Below, piece by piece: positions 12,831 to 24,910 of a DNA stretch of 64,000 nt. How positions within the stretch are numbered: the stretch's first letter is position 1; each line of letters opens with the position of its first letter. Source of the DNA: Dastarcus helophoroides (taxonomy: Eukaryota; Arthropoda; Insecta; Coleoptera; Bothrideridae). The stretch lies in assembly GCA_028583605.1 (NCBI GenBank), contig CM053333.1, positions 14,736,638 through 14,800,637 of the forward strand, written 5' to 3'. A model generated the notes under the pieces. It worked only from the letters and a program-made list of their open reading frames with translations. It made no database searches and had not been told where the DNA came from. Position numbers and translations under genes: made by a program.

Positions 12831-13887
12831 ACTTAACTCTCCAAGGTCACAAGTACTGACAAAAAGTCGATAAAAAAGAATTTTGAAATCAAAATGGTAA
12901 TTTATGGAAAAAAGCCCTCTCGGTTAAAAACCTTTACTCTTTACTGAAAGATACAGAGGGTGGGCAAGACCCCACCATGTCTACGCATGGTTGACCCCTT
13001 TTTCAATTAATTGTTTAAAAGAGATGCAACCTCTGCTCACGGGGTTGCAGTTGAAACTATAAACTTAACATTAAAAGATGTTCCCTTCCACAACAAAATC
13101 GATCTGTTTTTGGATTTTTCGCAAAAAAAATCCTAACCTCTGTTACGTTTTTATTGGGCCACCTTATGCGTATAACTTATAAACGAGAATGATTTTTTAA
13201 ATTAAAATAATTAAATTTCTTTAAATAAATATCATTTTTTACAGTCGATTTACCTATAATTTTGTTAAATTACCATCGAAAAAATAAATAATTAACAAAA
13301 ATAAAATAGGATTCTTTTATTGGAACAATTTAAATACTTCGGGGAACCAGCTGGAATAGTATGTATTTCTATTTTGAATAGTCAACATAATAAACACTTT
13401 AAAATAAAATCATCAAAATCTGAGCTGTTTTGGCGAGTTTCGAAGTGAAAACCTTCATTGATTCGACTAATATCACAATAATGGTTTTGTTTTCAAACGT
13501 AACGTCAAAATAAATTAAACAACCTCACTTAAGCAATTCACATTGTTTACTATAATGCATTTTAATCATAACATATGCATTTAACAATTTACATCCTCTT
13601 TCGTACTAACCATAGAAATTCTAGCTGCAGATAAAAATGTTATCATATTTCAAGGAAGTAGCTTTGATATCGAATTCGTTTATTGGAAATTAGACCAAAT
13701 TTAGGGTACTATTCAAGTTTTTAAGCTAACTTCGTTTAATTGAAAAGAAATGAACAGCTGCGAAGTACCAAAAGTGCCCCCATTTAATAGAAAATTTAAA
13801 TAGAAAAATCCTTTCGAACCCAGAATCTTCATACTTTTACGAATTTTAAAAGGGAAAGTGTATTGATTGATAATAAATTTTGCTTAC
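12831..13887. other. Non-array intron sequence flanking Asap exon 1
   Basis: Contains a short GC-richer patch (12930-13070) with a stem (TGCAACC ... GGTTGCA, about 13024-13048) and a GACCCCACCATG word. No gene was recognised. It ends at the donor beside 13888. Confidence 0.5.
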
Positions 13888-14013
13888 TTCTTCCAATGTT
13901 GCTATGGTGTGTCTACAATTATTCATACGTGAAACAAAGGTGGATGTGGTCGGTGAATTGTAATCATCTCTAGTTTCATCAACAAATTCACTAATTCCGA
14001 TTAGAGTGGGCAT
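13888..14013 (-). CDS. Asap: Asap homologue, first coding exon
   Basis: A 126-bp, 42-codon exon on the minus strand, from ATG at 14013 to a GTAAGC donor starting at 13887. It reads MPTLIGISEFVDETRDDYN and later FVSRMNNCRHTIATLEE. Human ASAP1 has ISVSEFIAETTEDYNSPTTS and CRNTVTLLEE at the same place, so the N-terminal region ahead of the BAR domain is well conserved. The start chosen is the one aligned with the usual ASAP N-terminus. The exon ends in phase 0 and joins the exon at 2957-3029 to give LEE-TLDYD, matching LEE-ALDQD of ASAP1. The intron between them is 10,858 bp, far longer than those of the other genes here. Confidence 0.9.
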
Positions 14014-14754
14014 TATGTATTGTTATTAGCTCTATATGTCAAAATAGCATCACAAACACTAAACAGGGTAAACACACTGTGATAAAAACAAAATAATTCA
14101 CATTATTATCACAGGCCCACCGCACACGCGAACGTCCCTAATTATCGCGAAATTTTACTCTTTCCGAAAAATGCATTATCTGAAGGACCGATTAGTTGAA
14201 GCTGCGATTGTTATTCACACTGATTATTTTCGGAGGTAGCCCTACCAACTTCATACTAACAAAACCCAAGCTAGGTACTTTCGTTTTTCCACGCGAAGTT
14301 TAGGGACATTTACTCATTTCCATTTCCACCAAAGGGACAATTCGAATTTGACAGCTCACAAGGACACGGGCCTCATTATCGCGAATTTGTTTAAACGGAG
14401 GCAACGATTGTTCCCCAAATGCAAGCACCAAGGTAAATAAAACTGACAAACAGCATAACATATGAATGAATCACGGTAATTATACGAAAGCAAGCGAGAG
14501 GAAACGGTGGCGTTGTCAGATTGTGCGCGATGTCACACTTCTGATTCTTACTAACTCCTAAAGGTAGAAACCGACCGAAGTTTCGTTCCGACCAGTTTCG
14601 ACCAAAAAAACTGGCTTCAGTGGCGCCGGCTTATATTTTCATGTTTCTGTCTAATTCAGAAATTTTGAATAACCACTTTTTAATTAATAGCATCTTGATC
14701 ACTCTTTTTAATTTAAACAGGAACGAAATAAGAAAATATGGCTATTAAGCAGAA
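14014..14754 (-). promoter_or_regulatory. Presumed 5' region of Asap
   Basis: About 740 bp upstream of the Asap start codon. It is less AT-rich than its surroundings, with several CpG-containing words around 14110-14640. It is the natural place for the 5' untranslated region and promoter, but no TATA box or initiator can be assigned with confidence and a 5' non-coding exon cannot be excluded. Confidence 0.4.
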
Positions 14755-14766
14755 AAGAGAGGAGAG

Positions 14767-14812
<46 letters not shown>

Positions 14813-14817
14813 GAGAA
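14755..14817 (+). repeat. (GA)n microsatellite
   Basis: Nearly uninterrupted GA dinucleotides with two GATA interruptions. On the minus strand it gives a spurious LSLSLS reading frame. Confidence 0.95.
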
Positions 14818-14949
14818 TTTTTTATTTAAAAATAAAAATTTTAAGTCAAACAGAAATATTAAAAACAAAATCAAAAGTTTAAAAGAACATCCGAATTTAT
14901 CGAAAAAGTTTCGAATCAAGCCAGAGATGACATAACAACTAGCAACTGG

Positions 14950-16085
14950 TTGCTGCTACATACTAGTGAATTTTAAGATCGTATTTTGAGCTTAATTTAA
15001 AATTTCAGGAAAAAAATCGAATTTTTGAATTTATGAAATCATTTTCTGGAACTTCTGCGTTCAAGGTTAAAGTTTCAAAAATAAATAATTTATAAAAACA
15101 GCTCTCAACGTTTAAATCTGAAATTTCAAAAAATGCCTTCGAAATTATTTGGAAAAGTCAAAAAAATGAGTCTCAACAAAACGAAATTTTGAGGTGAAAA
15201 TAAAAGTGGAAATTAAAAGTTTTTACGAAAAAAGTTGAAAATTTGAAATTAAAATAGAGGTTTCAAAAATAAGGTTAAAACATCTCGATAAACCTAAAAG
15301 TTTGATTATAGTTTTCCAAAGAAATCAAAAATTAGTCGAACGAATTATGCCAAGTCGGAAAAAAAAGAAAGAAAAGTTGAAAATGTAAACTAACAATTTT
15401 ACGAAAAAGTTGATATTTCGAATAATTCGCGTGAAAATGTCTAAAACAGGTAACATTTTGAAAAAATGGTCGGTCATGTAAAACATTTTTAAATGCTTAA
15501 AATTACTAAAAAAAAACTATGAATTTCGAGAATAAAATCAAAACTTTATAGGCAGCCAACATTTTCATTTTCAAAACGAAAATTAAGAAATTTTGAGATA
15601 AAGATAAAAATTTTGAAATCAAAAGACAACATTTCGAAAAGAGAGATAAACTCCAGAAAAACTCTCAGTTAAATCGAAACTTTCGGAAGAAAAACTTTAA
15701 ATGGTAAGTTTAAATATGAAATTTTGTAAAAAAATATCAATTACACCCACAGCATCATTTTAAGAATATTTTTTTAAAGTTAAGATTAAAATAGAACTTT
15801 AAACATCAAAATCGTAATTTTGAAAACAGAATAACTTCAAGTTTAAAACCAAAATTTTAAAACGTAAGTTTCAAGAATAATTGAACATTTATAGATTTAC
15901 AGCAACATTTTTCAAAGTTAAAAAAGAATTCATGATGACATTGTTTTAAAAAGAGTCAAAACTCTAAAAAAAGTCATTTCGAAATGTCAGAAACAATATT
16001 TAAAAAATGGAAATTTCCCTTCGAAAATTTTAATGTGCCACGGGCCAAATTTCTTTCAAATAATTCATTCAAAATTTAATTCTGT
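14950..16085 (+). repeat. Degenerate A-rich array
   Basis: Diverged GAAATTTTGAAAAAA-type units ending directly at the LINE that begins near 16089. No gene was seen. Confidence 0.7.
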
Positions 16086-16088
16086 AAC

Positions 16089-18867
16089 ATTCGGGGGCTA
16101 AACTCAAATCTAAACTCGATTCATCAACACCTTTACAATGTAAGACCCCATGTGCTGTCTCTGATAGAAACCCAAGTCTCCCCATCCATCAATACGGTCC
16201 ATTTGTTTTGCCCTAATTACGACTTGCACACAAATTTTCGACACAAGAGGAGAATTTGTGCTTTTAAGCAAAGCGACCTGTCCTGTCAATAAGAAGAAGC
16301 ACTGGAATCTGTTAATTATGATGTGATTTGGGTGAAAATCTGCTTCAATAGCCCAATAATATCCAATTGTTCACTTTATTTGTTTCCGAACGATCTCTCA
16401 TATAGACAGCTCTTCTCTTATCGTTCCGTAACCTTCGATCACCTACAGACGAATTATTCAAACGCTGAGGTTGTCTTTCTCAGTGACTTTAACGTACACA
16501 ACATCCTCTGGTTAAGGTCTTCTTCCCGAACTGACGACGAGAGAAGGGTGGCAGAAGCTTTCGTCATCACTTGTGGACTATCGCAATTAATTGAGAAACC
16601 CAAAAGAATTCCTGATGTAGATACTCATCAACCTAATCTGCTCAATCTCTTCCCTAGAAATTCTCCAAATTCACATAAAATCTCTGTGACATCACCGCTT
16701 GGAAATTCCGACCACAACCTTGTAGCAGCCTCTCGCTCGCTTCATATACCACCTCCTTCTCAGTCACAGTCCTGTAGGGTTTGGCACTTTAACTCTGCTA
16801 ATTGGAAAGAATTAAGAGACTTCTTTGCATTTTTCTCATGGTAAGAAGTCTGGTTTAGTTCAGACAAACCTTCTTCAGTCGCCGAATTCATCATTGAAAC
16901 TATCCTGATTGGAATGGAATGCTCAACTTCCCAGTCCCAAAAGAAGTCTGCCACCAGTAGATCTTGGTTCAGCAAAAAATGTGCTCGGGCTATCTCCTGC
17001 AAAAATGGCGCATATCGTGGTTGGCGAAATAATCCCTCAGTCGAGACTTGGACCACCTTTGGAGATGCACGGAATTTTTGTAAACAGGTTATTGACGAGG
17101 TAAAAAGTGATTTCAATCGTAAAATGCGCCAGAGGCTTATCAACCATCCGAATGGTTCCAGGTCCTTTTGGGGATTTGCAAAATCAATTGGAAAGAATTT
17201 TACATCTTCAAATTTTCCACCTTTACTCGATGAAAATAACAGTATTGTGAGTACTTCCAAGGAAAAGGCTGACCTGCTAGCCTTCATGTTTGCTGAAAAT
17301 TCCAACCTTGATTCTCAAAGTGTAGAACCTCCTATTCTTCCTAAGGTTGGCACTTCGATGTCTGAAGTTCTTTTCAGACAACGCACAATCAGGAAGATTC
17401 TCATCGAGCTCGACACCTCAAAAGCTTCTGACCTTGATGGCATCCCCGCTATTGTTTTTAAAAAGTGCGCTCCAGAGTTGACTCCTGTCCTAAGCAAATT
17501 GTTTACACTCTCTTACAACAAAGGTATATTCCCTAACATCTGGAAATCTGCTAGGGTGCAGCCTGTATCTAAAAAGGGAAAAAGGAATCTGGCTAACAAC
17601 TATTGCCCTATATCTTCGTTACCCGTTATATCTAAACTAACGGAAAAGGTTATCAACATCGAGATTCTCAAATATCTGGAGGAGAATAGAATCATCTCCG
17701 ACAGGCAATACGGTTTCAAACAAAAACGCTCAACTGGCGATCTACTGGCATATGTTACTCATATCTGTAACTCAGCTATGGAAAAACATGGTAAGGCTAA
17801 GATTGTGGCATTGGATATCTCAAAGACCTTCTGCAGAGTCTGGCACCGATCGCTTTTCTCCGAATTAAAATCTTATGGTCTTCCTCCTAGAATCTGTCAT
17901 TTGATATCCAAGGTTTTCGCTGACAGATCTCTTCAGATCGTCATCGATGGACATTTGCGATTAATGCAGGGCTACCTCAGGAGTCTGTTATGTCTCCTAC
18001 TCTGTTTCTGTTGCACATAAACAATCTCTTAGCTTCAACTTCCAATCCGATATGCAGCTACACAGATGATAGTAGCCTGGTGTAATATTTTGTTTCCAAC
18101 AGATCATTCTGGAACGGGGTAAGAAAAATCTGGTCGACTTCAACGCTTCAAAAACTCAGGCTGCGGTTTTCTCTAAGAAAACATCAAGGGATAATGCAAC
18201 AAACATACTAATGAATGGTAAAATCCTTCCGATAGGATCTAATCTATCTATCCTAGGAGTGAATGCGAGCACCAACTTCTCTTGGGACGAGCTAACTTCT
18301 CTTGGGGCGATCATGTGCGCGCCATTGCCAAGTCCGCCTCTCAGAAGGTAGGCATTCTTTTTTAGAACTAAACAGTACTTCACATGTCATCAGCTACTCA
18401 CACTATCCAACGCTCAAGTTAGGTCAACATTAGAATACTGTTCTCATGTTTAGAGTTCAACCCCAAAGCACACTTTAGCTCTTTTGAAACCACTCGAAAC
18501 ACTAGAGCCCAGATGGATGGTTGGTGACATCTCTTTTCTTCAAATACTATTATGGAGTATGCTCGCAGGAACTAGTAGGATTGATGCCCCCAAGGGCTAA
18601 ATTTTTGAGACATACAAGACAGTCGGAGACAGCAAATTCCTGTGCGGTCCAGCTTAACACAGTGAGAACTTCTATCTACGGAGACTGTTTTTTCTATAGA
18701 ATTTCTATTGAACTCGTTACCGAAATGAATTTTCCCCGAAAAATTACAACCTATCCTTGTTTAAAAAGGCGGTTCATCGCCCATTTATCCTTGTTTCCGC
18801 ATCCTACTCGCAGCGCTTTGAAGGCATAATGGGATTGCCCTTTGCGAGTGGACTAAACTTAAAAAAA
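16089..18867 (+). mobile_element. LINE family A copy 1 (CR1/Daphne-like non-LTR retrotransposon), inactive
   Basis: Nearly complete second reading frame of a non-LTR retrotransposon, broken by stops and frameshifts. The endonuclease starts about 16089 (NIRGLNSN) and keeps VVFLSDFNVHN and LGNSDHNLV around 16470-16730. Reverse transcriptase follows at 16914-18080: DLDGIPAIVFK, NYCPISSLP, QYGFKQKRSTGDLL, ALDISKTFCRVWH. Motif A keeps its first Asp but has lost the second (AFD is now TFC). After a frameshift near 17970 the catalytic box reads SYTDDSS instead of YADD. The C-terminal RHTRQSETANS domain is at 18590-18830. It ends with GCGAGTGGACTAAACTT and an A-run at about 18858-18867. The clade is inferred from the C-terminal domain. 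Confidence 0.9.
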
Positions 18868-19970
18868 AAAGAATTTGGGAAGGAATTTAATGTTTCGAAA
18901 AAGACCGTAATAAAAAAATTCTTACAACTTTTAATTTTTCACTTTAATTCATCACTCATCAAACCCGATTTCCAATTTTCGTCCATATTTCAAATGAGAT
19001 TTTACCTCAAGCCTAAATTTCTAGAAAAACTAAAAACTTTTAATTTAAAGTCGAAAATTTAAGAAAACAATCCAACATTTCCAGATGATGGAAGTTTTTG
19101 AGGAAGAAGCAAATTTTGAAAAAAAAACTAATTAAAAAATATTAAAGATAAATAAAAATGAAACATTTTGCACAATCTTAACATTAAACTTAAAATTTAT
19201 TAAGAAATGTTAAGCGTAGAGACCATATTTCCAAAAAAAGCTGACATTACGTGACAGAGACTCAAAATTAATAAAAATATAATTCAATTTTTAGCACCAA
19301 ATTTCGAGAAAAAACCCGAGATTTTGGGGAACATTTGAAATTTAGAAAAAAAAACAAGTTCCAAAAGCCGAATGTTAAATATACTTCAAATTTTGATAGC
19401 ATTGGGTTATTCGATTTTTTGTTGAGAAGCACCTAGAAAAGGCAAAATTTCAAGATTAAAGATAAAAAAAAACATCTTAAGTAAAAATCTACTTGTAAAT
19501 TCATTTATTTTTTTATTTTAAAGTTTTAACTTTGGCTTTGTTTCTCAAATTTTAAATTATTAAAACTCAAAATAAAAAATTAAATTAAACTCTTAAATTC
19601 GATAAATCAGTCAACATATTAAAAAGTCTCAAAATTTATACAAAAAATTTTAAAAATTCCCAATTAATTAATTACTTAAATATTCAACTTTTTTGCGGAC
19701 ATTTTCTTCAAAACCGCAAACTTTCTTTAAATAATGGAAATGTTGAGAAAACTTTTGTTAATTAATTTATTTTTTCAAAACTTTAATTTGCTTTAAAATA
19801 TTTCCACTGTATCTATTCTCTATGTTGGTACCTTAAACTCGAAATGTTGGCTTCTTTTTTTTCGAAATCTATATTCCTAAAACTCTTAAAAAAGTTGAGT
19901 TCAAATTTAACCCCAAAATTTCGATTATTAATATGATTTGAATTAATAAGGTAGACAAACAGCGAATTGC
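18868..19970. repeat. Degenerate AT-rich array, mixed orientation
   Basis: A-rich at first (to about 19480), then more T-rich. It follows the LINE tail directly. No gene was seen. Confidence 0.6.
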
Positions 19971-20603
19971 TTTAAGATCTTCAAGTGATCTTAAATAAAA
20001 TCACTGGATTTTCCATCAGTATGATGGTAATTCAAATGTATTAAAACCGTACAGTTACCAATCACTAATAACCCATTTAAGGTTTAAGACATGTCAAAAA
20101 CCTTTCACAACCAATTTGATGACTTTTTCAATTGAACACTCCATAAATTAACTACTAAACTAGTAACCCAACAATTAAATTGTTGTTGTTTCTTACTATT
20201 TTGTTTGATTGTACATATAATTTCGGTTTTGGTCGAATTCAGAATAAAAGCCGAAATTCGGTTACGGTTTTGGCAAAAAAATCTAATTTTAGTTTGTATT
20301 CTATCTACAAGTGTAAAAGCGCAACCTGGCAGCAGACTAACTCAAATATAAATCTAAATAAACGTAATATGCAGGAAATGATAACGAAAGTTTGTTTCTT
20401 TTAACAACAAAAGAACGTTAAACAAAAGAGAACCAGAAATGTTCTTGGTAAAATTAAATAATACTCTTTGTCATGTTGAAATGTCTCAGGAATTCCAAAT
20501 TATATTACGCAGTGACGGCCCTAGAATTTTTTTAGAAGATAAGAATTATGTTAGTGGCACCGCTACGCAACTGCAAGTACACAATAATTTTCAGAGCAAC
20601 CTA
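19971..20603. other. Non-array AT-rich sequence
   Basis: Ordinary intergenic DNA. The word CAGTGACGGCCCTAG at about 20510 resembles a hAT left terminus, but no matching right end was found. Confidence 0.45.
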
Positions 20604-20611
20604 CGATAAAC

Positions 20612-20915
20612 CATATATGTAATACTTCTATATGGCGTGTTGTGTATAATCGCCACTACAAAATGCGTTGTCAAAAAGGGGAGATGAAAGTATATGTCGT
20701 ACTCTTTGGAGGACAACCATTCATTCATTTATAGCGGGAACAGATGACAAGATGGGCGGGAACACTAATAAATGAATGACAACAAAGATAACTGACGAGA
20801 AGCGGGATTGGTTAATAAATTCTGTCCTCCAAAAAGACAAACATATATATCCATCGCGCCTTTTGAACACAATCGAAAGTACAAAACACGCCATATAGAA
20901 GTATTACATATATGC
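20612..20915 (+). mobile_element. Palindromic MITE copy 1 with 8-bp target duplication
   Basis: A 304-bp element whose ends are inverted copies of CATATATGTAATACTTCTAT plus a further 10 matching bases (TIR about 30 bp). The inner parts are also imperfectly inverted: TTTGGAGGACA on the left against TGTCCTCCAAA on the right. So the whole element can fold on itself. It is flanked by perfect 8-bp repeats CGATAAAC at 20604-20611 and 20916-20923. The 8-bp duplication points to hAT- or P-type transposase in trans. It has no coding capacity; the small minus-strand frame in it is shared with copy 2 only because the element is shared. Confidence 0.92.
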
Positions 20916-20923
20916 GATAAACT

Positions 20924-21121
20924 CATTGTGAGTGTATCGTCGTAGAGCAACCTTATTAGAGTCGCTGCGTATAATAGGTTCGCACACGGTCGCCTTAGGA
21001 CATACAGAGGCCCTTAGGCACACAATTTAGTGTCTCATTAAGAAAGAAAAAAAAAGGTGAAAGAACAGTATATGCGATTCTCAGAGCTGCTGCTGAGCTG
21101 AATACTACTACCACTGTTTAA
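20924..21121. other. Spacer between MITE and LINE A copy 2
   Basis: Unique sequence. No feature was recognised. Confidence 0.5.
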
Positions 21122-22268
21122 GTTTTTTTTAAGTTTAATCCACTCGCAAAGAGTAACCCCATTATGCTTTCAAAGCACTGCGAGTAGGATGAGGAAACAA
21201 GGATAGATGGCGATGAACCGCTTTCTCAAACAAGGATAGGTTGTAATTTTTGGGGAAAATTCCTTTCGGTAACAAGTTCCATAATTCGGAAGTTCTATAG
21301 AAAAAAAAGTCTCCGTAGACAGAAGTCCTCACTGTGTCAAGCTGGACCGCACAGGAATTTGCTGTCTCCGACTGTCTAGTATGCTTTAAGAATCTTGCCC
21401 TTGGGGGATCAATCCTATTAGTTCCCGCAAGCATCTCCCATGATAGTACTTGTAAAAAAGACACAAGTCACCAATCATCCGTTGTGCTCTAGTGTTTCGA
21501 GAGAATCGGTCAGACTCTCGTCATCAATTAGACGAATGGCTCTTCTTTGAATTGAATCCAAGAGAGCTAAAGTGTGTTTTGGGGCTGAACTCTAAACATG
21601 AGAACAATATTCTAGTGTTGACCTAACTTGAGCTTTGTATAGTGTTAATAGCTGATGAGATGTAAAGTACTTTTTAGCTCTAAAAAGAAAGCCTAGCTTG
21701 TGAGAGGCGGATTTGGTAATAGCGCGCACATGATCGTCCCAAGAGAAGTTAGTGCTCGCATTCTCTCCTAGGATAGATAGATTAGATCCCATCGGAACGA
21801 TTTTACCGTCCATTAGTATGTTTGTTGCATTATTCTTTGATGTTTTTTTTAGAGAAAACCGCGGCCTAAGTTTTTGAAGCGTTGAAGTCGACCAAATTAT
21901 TCTTACCCTATTCCAGAAAAATCTCGAGATCCCAATTGTATCTTCTGTTCCCTTAGTCGATCTGCAGCAGCGATGGATAATGGTTTGTCGGAGAAAAAAG
22001 ATGACACAAAGTTACTATCTTCTGTGCAGCTGTATATAGGATTGGAAGTTGAAGCTAAGAGATCGTTTATGTGTAACAGACATAGAGTAGGAGACTGAAC
22101 AGATCCTTGAGGCACCCCTGCGTTAATTGCAAATGTCTCGGATGAGATGCCATCGACGACGACCTGAAGAGATCTGTTAGCGAGAAAATTGAATATCAAA
22201 TGACATAGTACAGGAGGAAGACCATAAGATGTTAATTTGGCGAGAAGAGATCGGTGCCAGACTCTGTC
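21122..22268 (-). mobile_element. LINE family A copy 2, 5'-truncated
   Basis: Minus-strand copy of the same LINE as 16089-18867, truncated within reverse transcriptase motif A at about 22260. It keeps RSLQVVVDGISSETFAINAG and VPQGS, but the catalytic box reads SCTEDSN, so both catalytic Asp positions of YADD are disturbed. The thumb and C-terminal domain continue at 21592-21813 and 21162-21464 (ELWNLLPKGIFPKNYN). The 3' end (GCGAGTGGATTAAACTT plus A-run, reading leftwards) is at about 21121-21150. A (TCTG)n run abuts the truncated end. Confidence 0.9.
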
Positions 22269-22289
22269 TGTCCGTCTGTCTGTCTGTTG
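22262..22289 (+). repeat. Short (TCTG)n microsatellite at LINE boundary
   Basis: CTGTCTGTCCGTCTGTCTG-type repeat directly at the truncated 5' end of LINE A copy 2. Confidence 0.85.
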
Positions 22290-22299
22290 ATTTATTATT

Positions 22300-23330
22300 T
22301 CAATTTATTTTCATAACACTTGTACAAAAGTGTTGAACTGTAAATAAAAAAGTGCCTAAATGTAAAATAAAATTCTCCAAAATACCGAAATTAAAATTTG
22401 ATAAAAAAAGTCCAAATTTCGAAAACAATCCGAAATTGACAGAAAAAGAACTGAGTTTGAACTTTCAAATTTGCTAAAATAATAGTTTAAAAGTTCGATA
22501 AACAACAAATTAATACAAGTACAAAATGCACTAAAAAAAACTTATCTCAAATTTTAAGGAATAGGTCGACATTTAGGACAAATTTTAAAGAACATCAAAA
22601 TATGTGGAAATATGTTTAAAAAATTGAAATTTTGGAAGGAAAATTAAAAATTCAAAGTAGGTATATACTCAGAAGCTTAAAATTAAATCTGAAATGTTAA
22701 AATGAAATATAAAATTAAACATGAGAACTTTAAAAAATTAAAAATGTTTTCGAAATGTTAAGGCAAAAAGAAGACAATTCAAGTCTTCAGTTCAAAAGAG
22801 AAAAAAGAAATCGAAATCTTGATTTTTCAAAGTATAAATTTTAGAAAAAATAAAGGTTGAAAGCGTAAATACAAAATGTTGAAAAAAACTGAAATGTACA
22901 CAAAACAAACTCGTTTATGAGAAAGAAAAACGAACAACAAAATTCTGGTTATTTTTTTATAATTTTCGGTTATTTTTTCGAAATTTTCATCTTTTTCGTA
23001 TCATTTGAGAGAAAATGTCGCATTACTAAGGTTTTAATTTTAAAAAAATAGAAACTCAAACAACATTTTTGAAAATTTTCGGGGAAAAGATCGACAATTG
23101 GATATTAGAGTTCGCATTTAAAAATACTATCAACATTTTTAGAGAAAGTCAAAATTTTAGGAAAAAAAAAAGGTAAAGGCTGAAAATGAACACTCGTAAT
23201 CTGGAAAAAAATCAAAATTAAAAAACAAATAATTTATATAAATAAAAAAATCCCCAGTTTCGAGATTATTATCGAAATAAAAAAACCGTGTAACAAAAAC
23301 CTAATTCCGAAATTTATAGAAAAAGCGAAT
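22300..23330 (+). repeat. Degenerate A-rich array
   Basis: Diverged GAAATTTTGAAAAAA-type sequence, mostly A-rich on the plus strand, with a T-rich inversion at 22935-23000. No gene was seen. Confidence 0.65.
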
Positions 23331-23982
23331 GATCCATTCGCATCGTCTAAGTTTGTTTGTTGGAATAAATGATTTTTTTTAAGCTGTGTGATATATGGTC
23401 CATATGGAGACCTTATTTTTCTTAAACTCTTAGAACTATATTAGGTTCCCAAAAGAAAAGAATGTCTTCCTGCAAACTAACTATCGCGTTTTAAAAAAAA
23501 TCATTCGCTTCGTTTGAAATCTTTGTTGCCAGTGGATCATTAGTTACTCATTGATTTAGTAATTATTTACGAATAGAATTATTGCTTCGACCAATTTATA
23601 CTAGTTATTATGGATAATATTGGGAAAAAGTGACTAATTTATTACTTTGACTGAGAGCTTAAATCATTATACATAATAACCAGCCATTTTGCATAATTGC
23701 TAAGTAATTATTTTGACCGTAACATATAAATTAATAAATTGAGGTATTTCTTAATCCTGATTATAAAAAAATACATGCTATACGCTAAATGTTTTTAAAC
23801 TTTCTAAAAAATAATTTAATATTTCGAAAACAAAATTATGTTTAAAATATTTCTTTTTTCTAAATATTTATTCTTTCAATTCATTTGTAAATTTCGAAAA
23901 ATTTTAAAATGCTATTTGCAACATTTATATTTCTTTAGACAAGCTTTTACATTTCGATTTTTTTCTTTTTTCAAAGGGTCAA
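23331..23982. other. Intergenic AT-rich sequence
   Basis: No gene, RNA or element recognised. Confidence 0.5.
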
Positions 23983-24170
23983 TTTTGATTAGGGTCTTAA
24001 GAATTTTTTGTTCTTGTTTTGCTTTATCTTGTCCTTGTCTTATTCTTGCTGCAAGAATAATGAAAGAAATGTCTGGGCAAGAACAAGAACAAAACAAGAC
24101 AAGAGGTTCTCTTAGCAAGAGCAAGATTTCTTGTCAAAAAATTAGCAAGAAGCAAGATTTCTTGCTTTTT
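23983..24170 (+). repeat. Imperfect inverted (TTCTTG)/(CAAGA) repeat, left block
   Basis: The left half is rich in TTCTTG and CTTGTCCTTG. It switches at GCTGCAAGAATAATG (about 24048) to CAAGAACAAGAACAAAAC and AGCAAGAGCAAG. The two halves are partly complementary and could form a hairpin. Similar CAAGA-rich sequence recurs 0.7 kb to the right. Confidence 0.7.
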
Positions 24171-24794
24171 TCAAAATTTTCTTATAATAGGTGATGTTCA
24201 AGAACAAAGTTACTCTAATGGGACTATCTGTGGTCGTTGAACCAAGTATGTAATAACCTTCATCATTTTTGATATTATTTAATAAGAATTTTCGAGTTTA
24301 CAGCATCAATCAAGATGATATTAAAATAACTATTAACTTGCCGTCTAGTTAAATACTGAAAAAATGCTTGGGTTTTGATTGATTTAATATCCGGCTAACA
24401 TCTTCTATCATCCATCTTCAACTTTACTATATTAAACACACTCGTTTCATTCATGGAATTTGAAATAGATAAGGAGAGCGCATTATTTTTCCTGACAAAA
24501 TAATTCTCTTTATAAATTTGGTCAAATTTTTTAATTACCATTTTCTACAATTTCTTTCAAATATAATGTTTTTTTATGTCGTTGCAACACAATATATTCA
24601 ACTGCACTTTTCATAATATTTTAAAATTATATATCCTGGTTGCAGATAATACTTTCATAATGGCTTCATCGAATCCATTTCTCAAATTTATCGTTCTAAT
24701 TTGTTTCTACATTGTTTATAGATGATGTACTTTTTAAATTCATTGTGTCACACTCAATTCTGAACCGGCTTTGTTGTTGATCATGCGCAACACA
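24171..24794. other. Segment bounded by CAAGA-rich blocks
   Basis: AT-rich, no gene recognised. It is bounded on both sides by CAAGA-rich blocks, so it could be the inside of an unknown element, but no target duplication was found. Confidence 0.4.
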
Positions 24795-24910
24795 CATAAA
24801 CCAGCAAGAATAAGAAAGAGCAAGACTTTTGCTAGCAAGACAAAAATCAACCCAACAAGAAACTGGCAAGACAAAAAGTAAAACAACTTCTTGTCTTGCT
24901 TGTTGGCGAT
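24795..24910 (+). repeat. CAAGA-rich block, right copy
   Basis: AGCAAGAATAAGAAAGAGC, AGCAAGACAAAAATC and similar words, then ending TTCTTGTCTTGCTTGTTGG. It echoes the block at 23983-24170. Confidence 0.65.

Noticed and set aside
12930..13060. tRNA or small RNA from the GC-richer patch with a 7-bp stem
   Set aside because: Only one stem could be drawn; no cloverleaf or internal promoter boxes.
14713..14919. Membrane-like LSLSLS frame on the minus strand
   Set aside because: Product of the (GA)n microsatellite.
16760..17305. 181-codon minus-strand frame over LINE A
   Set aside because: Antisense shadow of the reverse transcriptase frame; no motifs of its own.
20765..20950. Small minus-strand frame nearly repeated at 51781-52008
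   Set aside because: The similarity is due to the two MITE copies, which have inverted repeats and target duplications; not a conserved protein.
20509..21060. A further hAT-like element starting CAGTGACGGCCCTAG and enclosing MITE copy 1
   Set aside because: No inverted right end or 8-bp duplication could be found; CAGAGGCCCTTAGG near 21012 is in direct, not inverted, orientation.
23983..24170. Telomeric repeat candidate (TTAGG or TCAGG)
   Set aside because: Words are CAAGA/TTCTTG and do not match insect telomere motifs.
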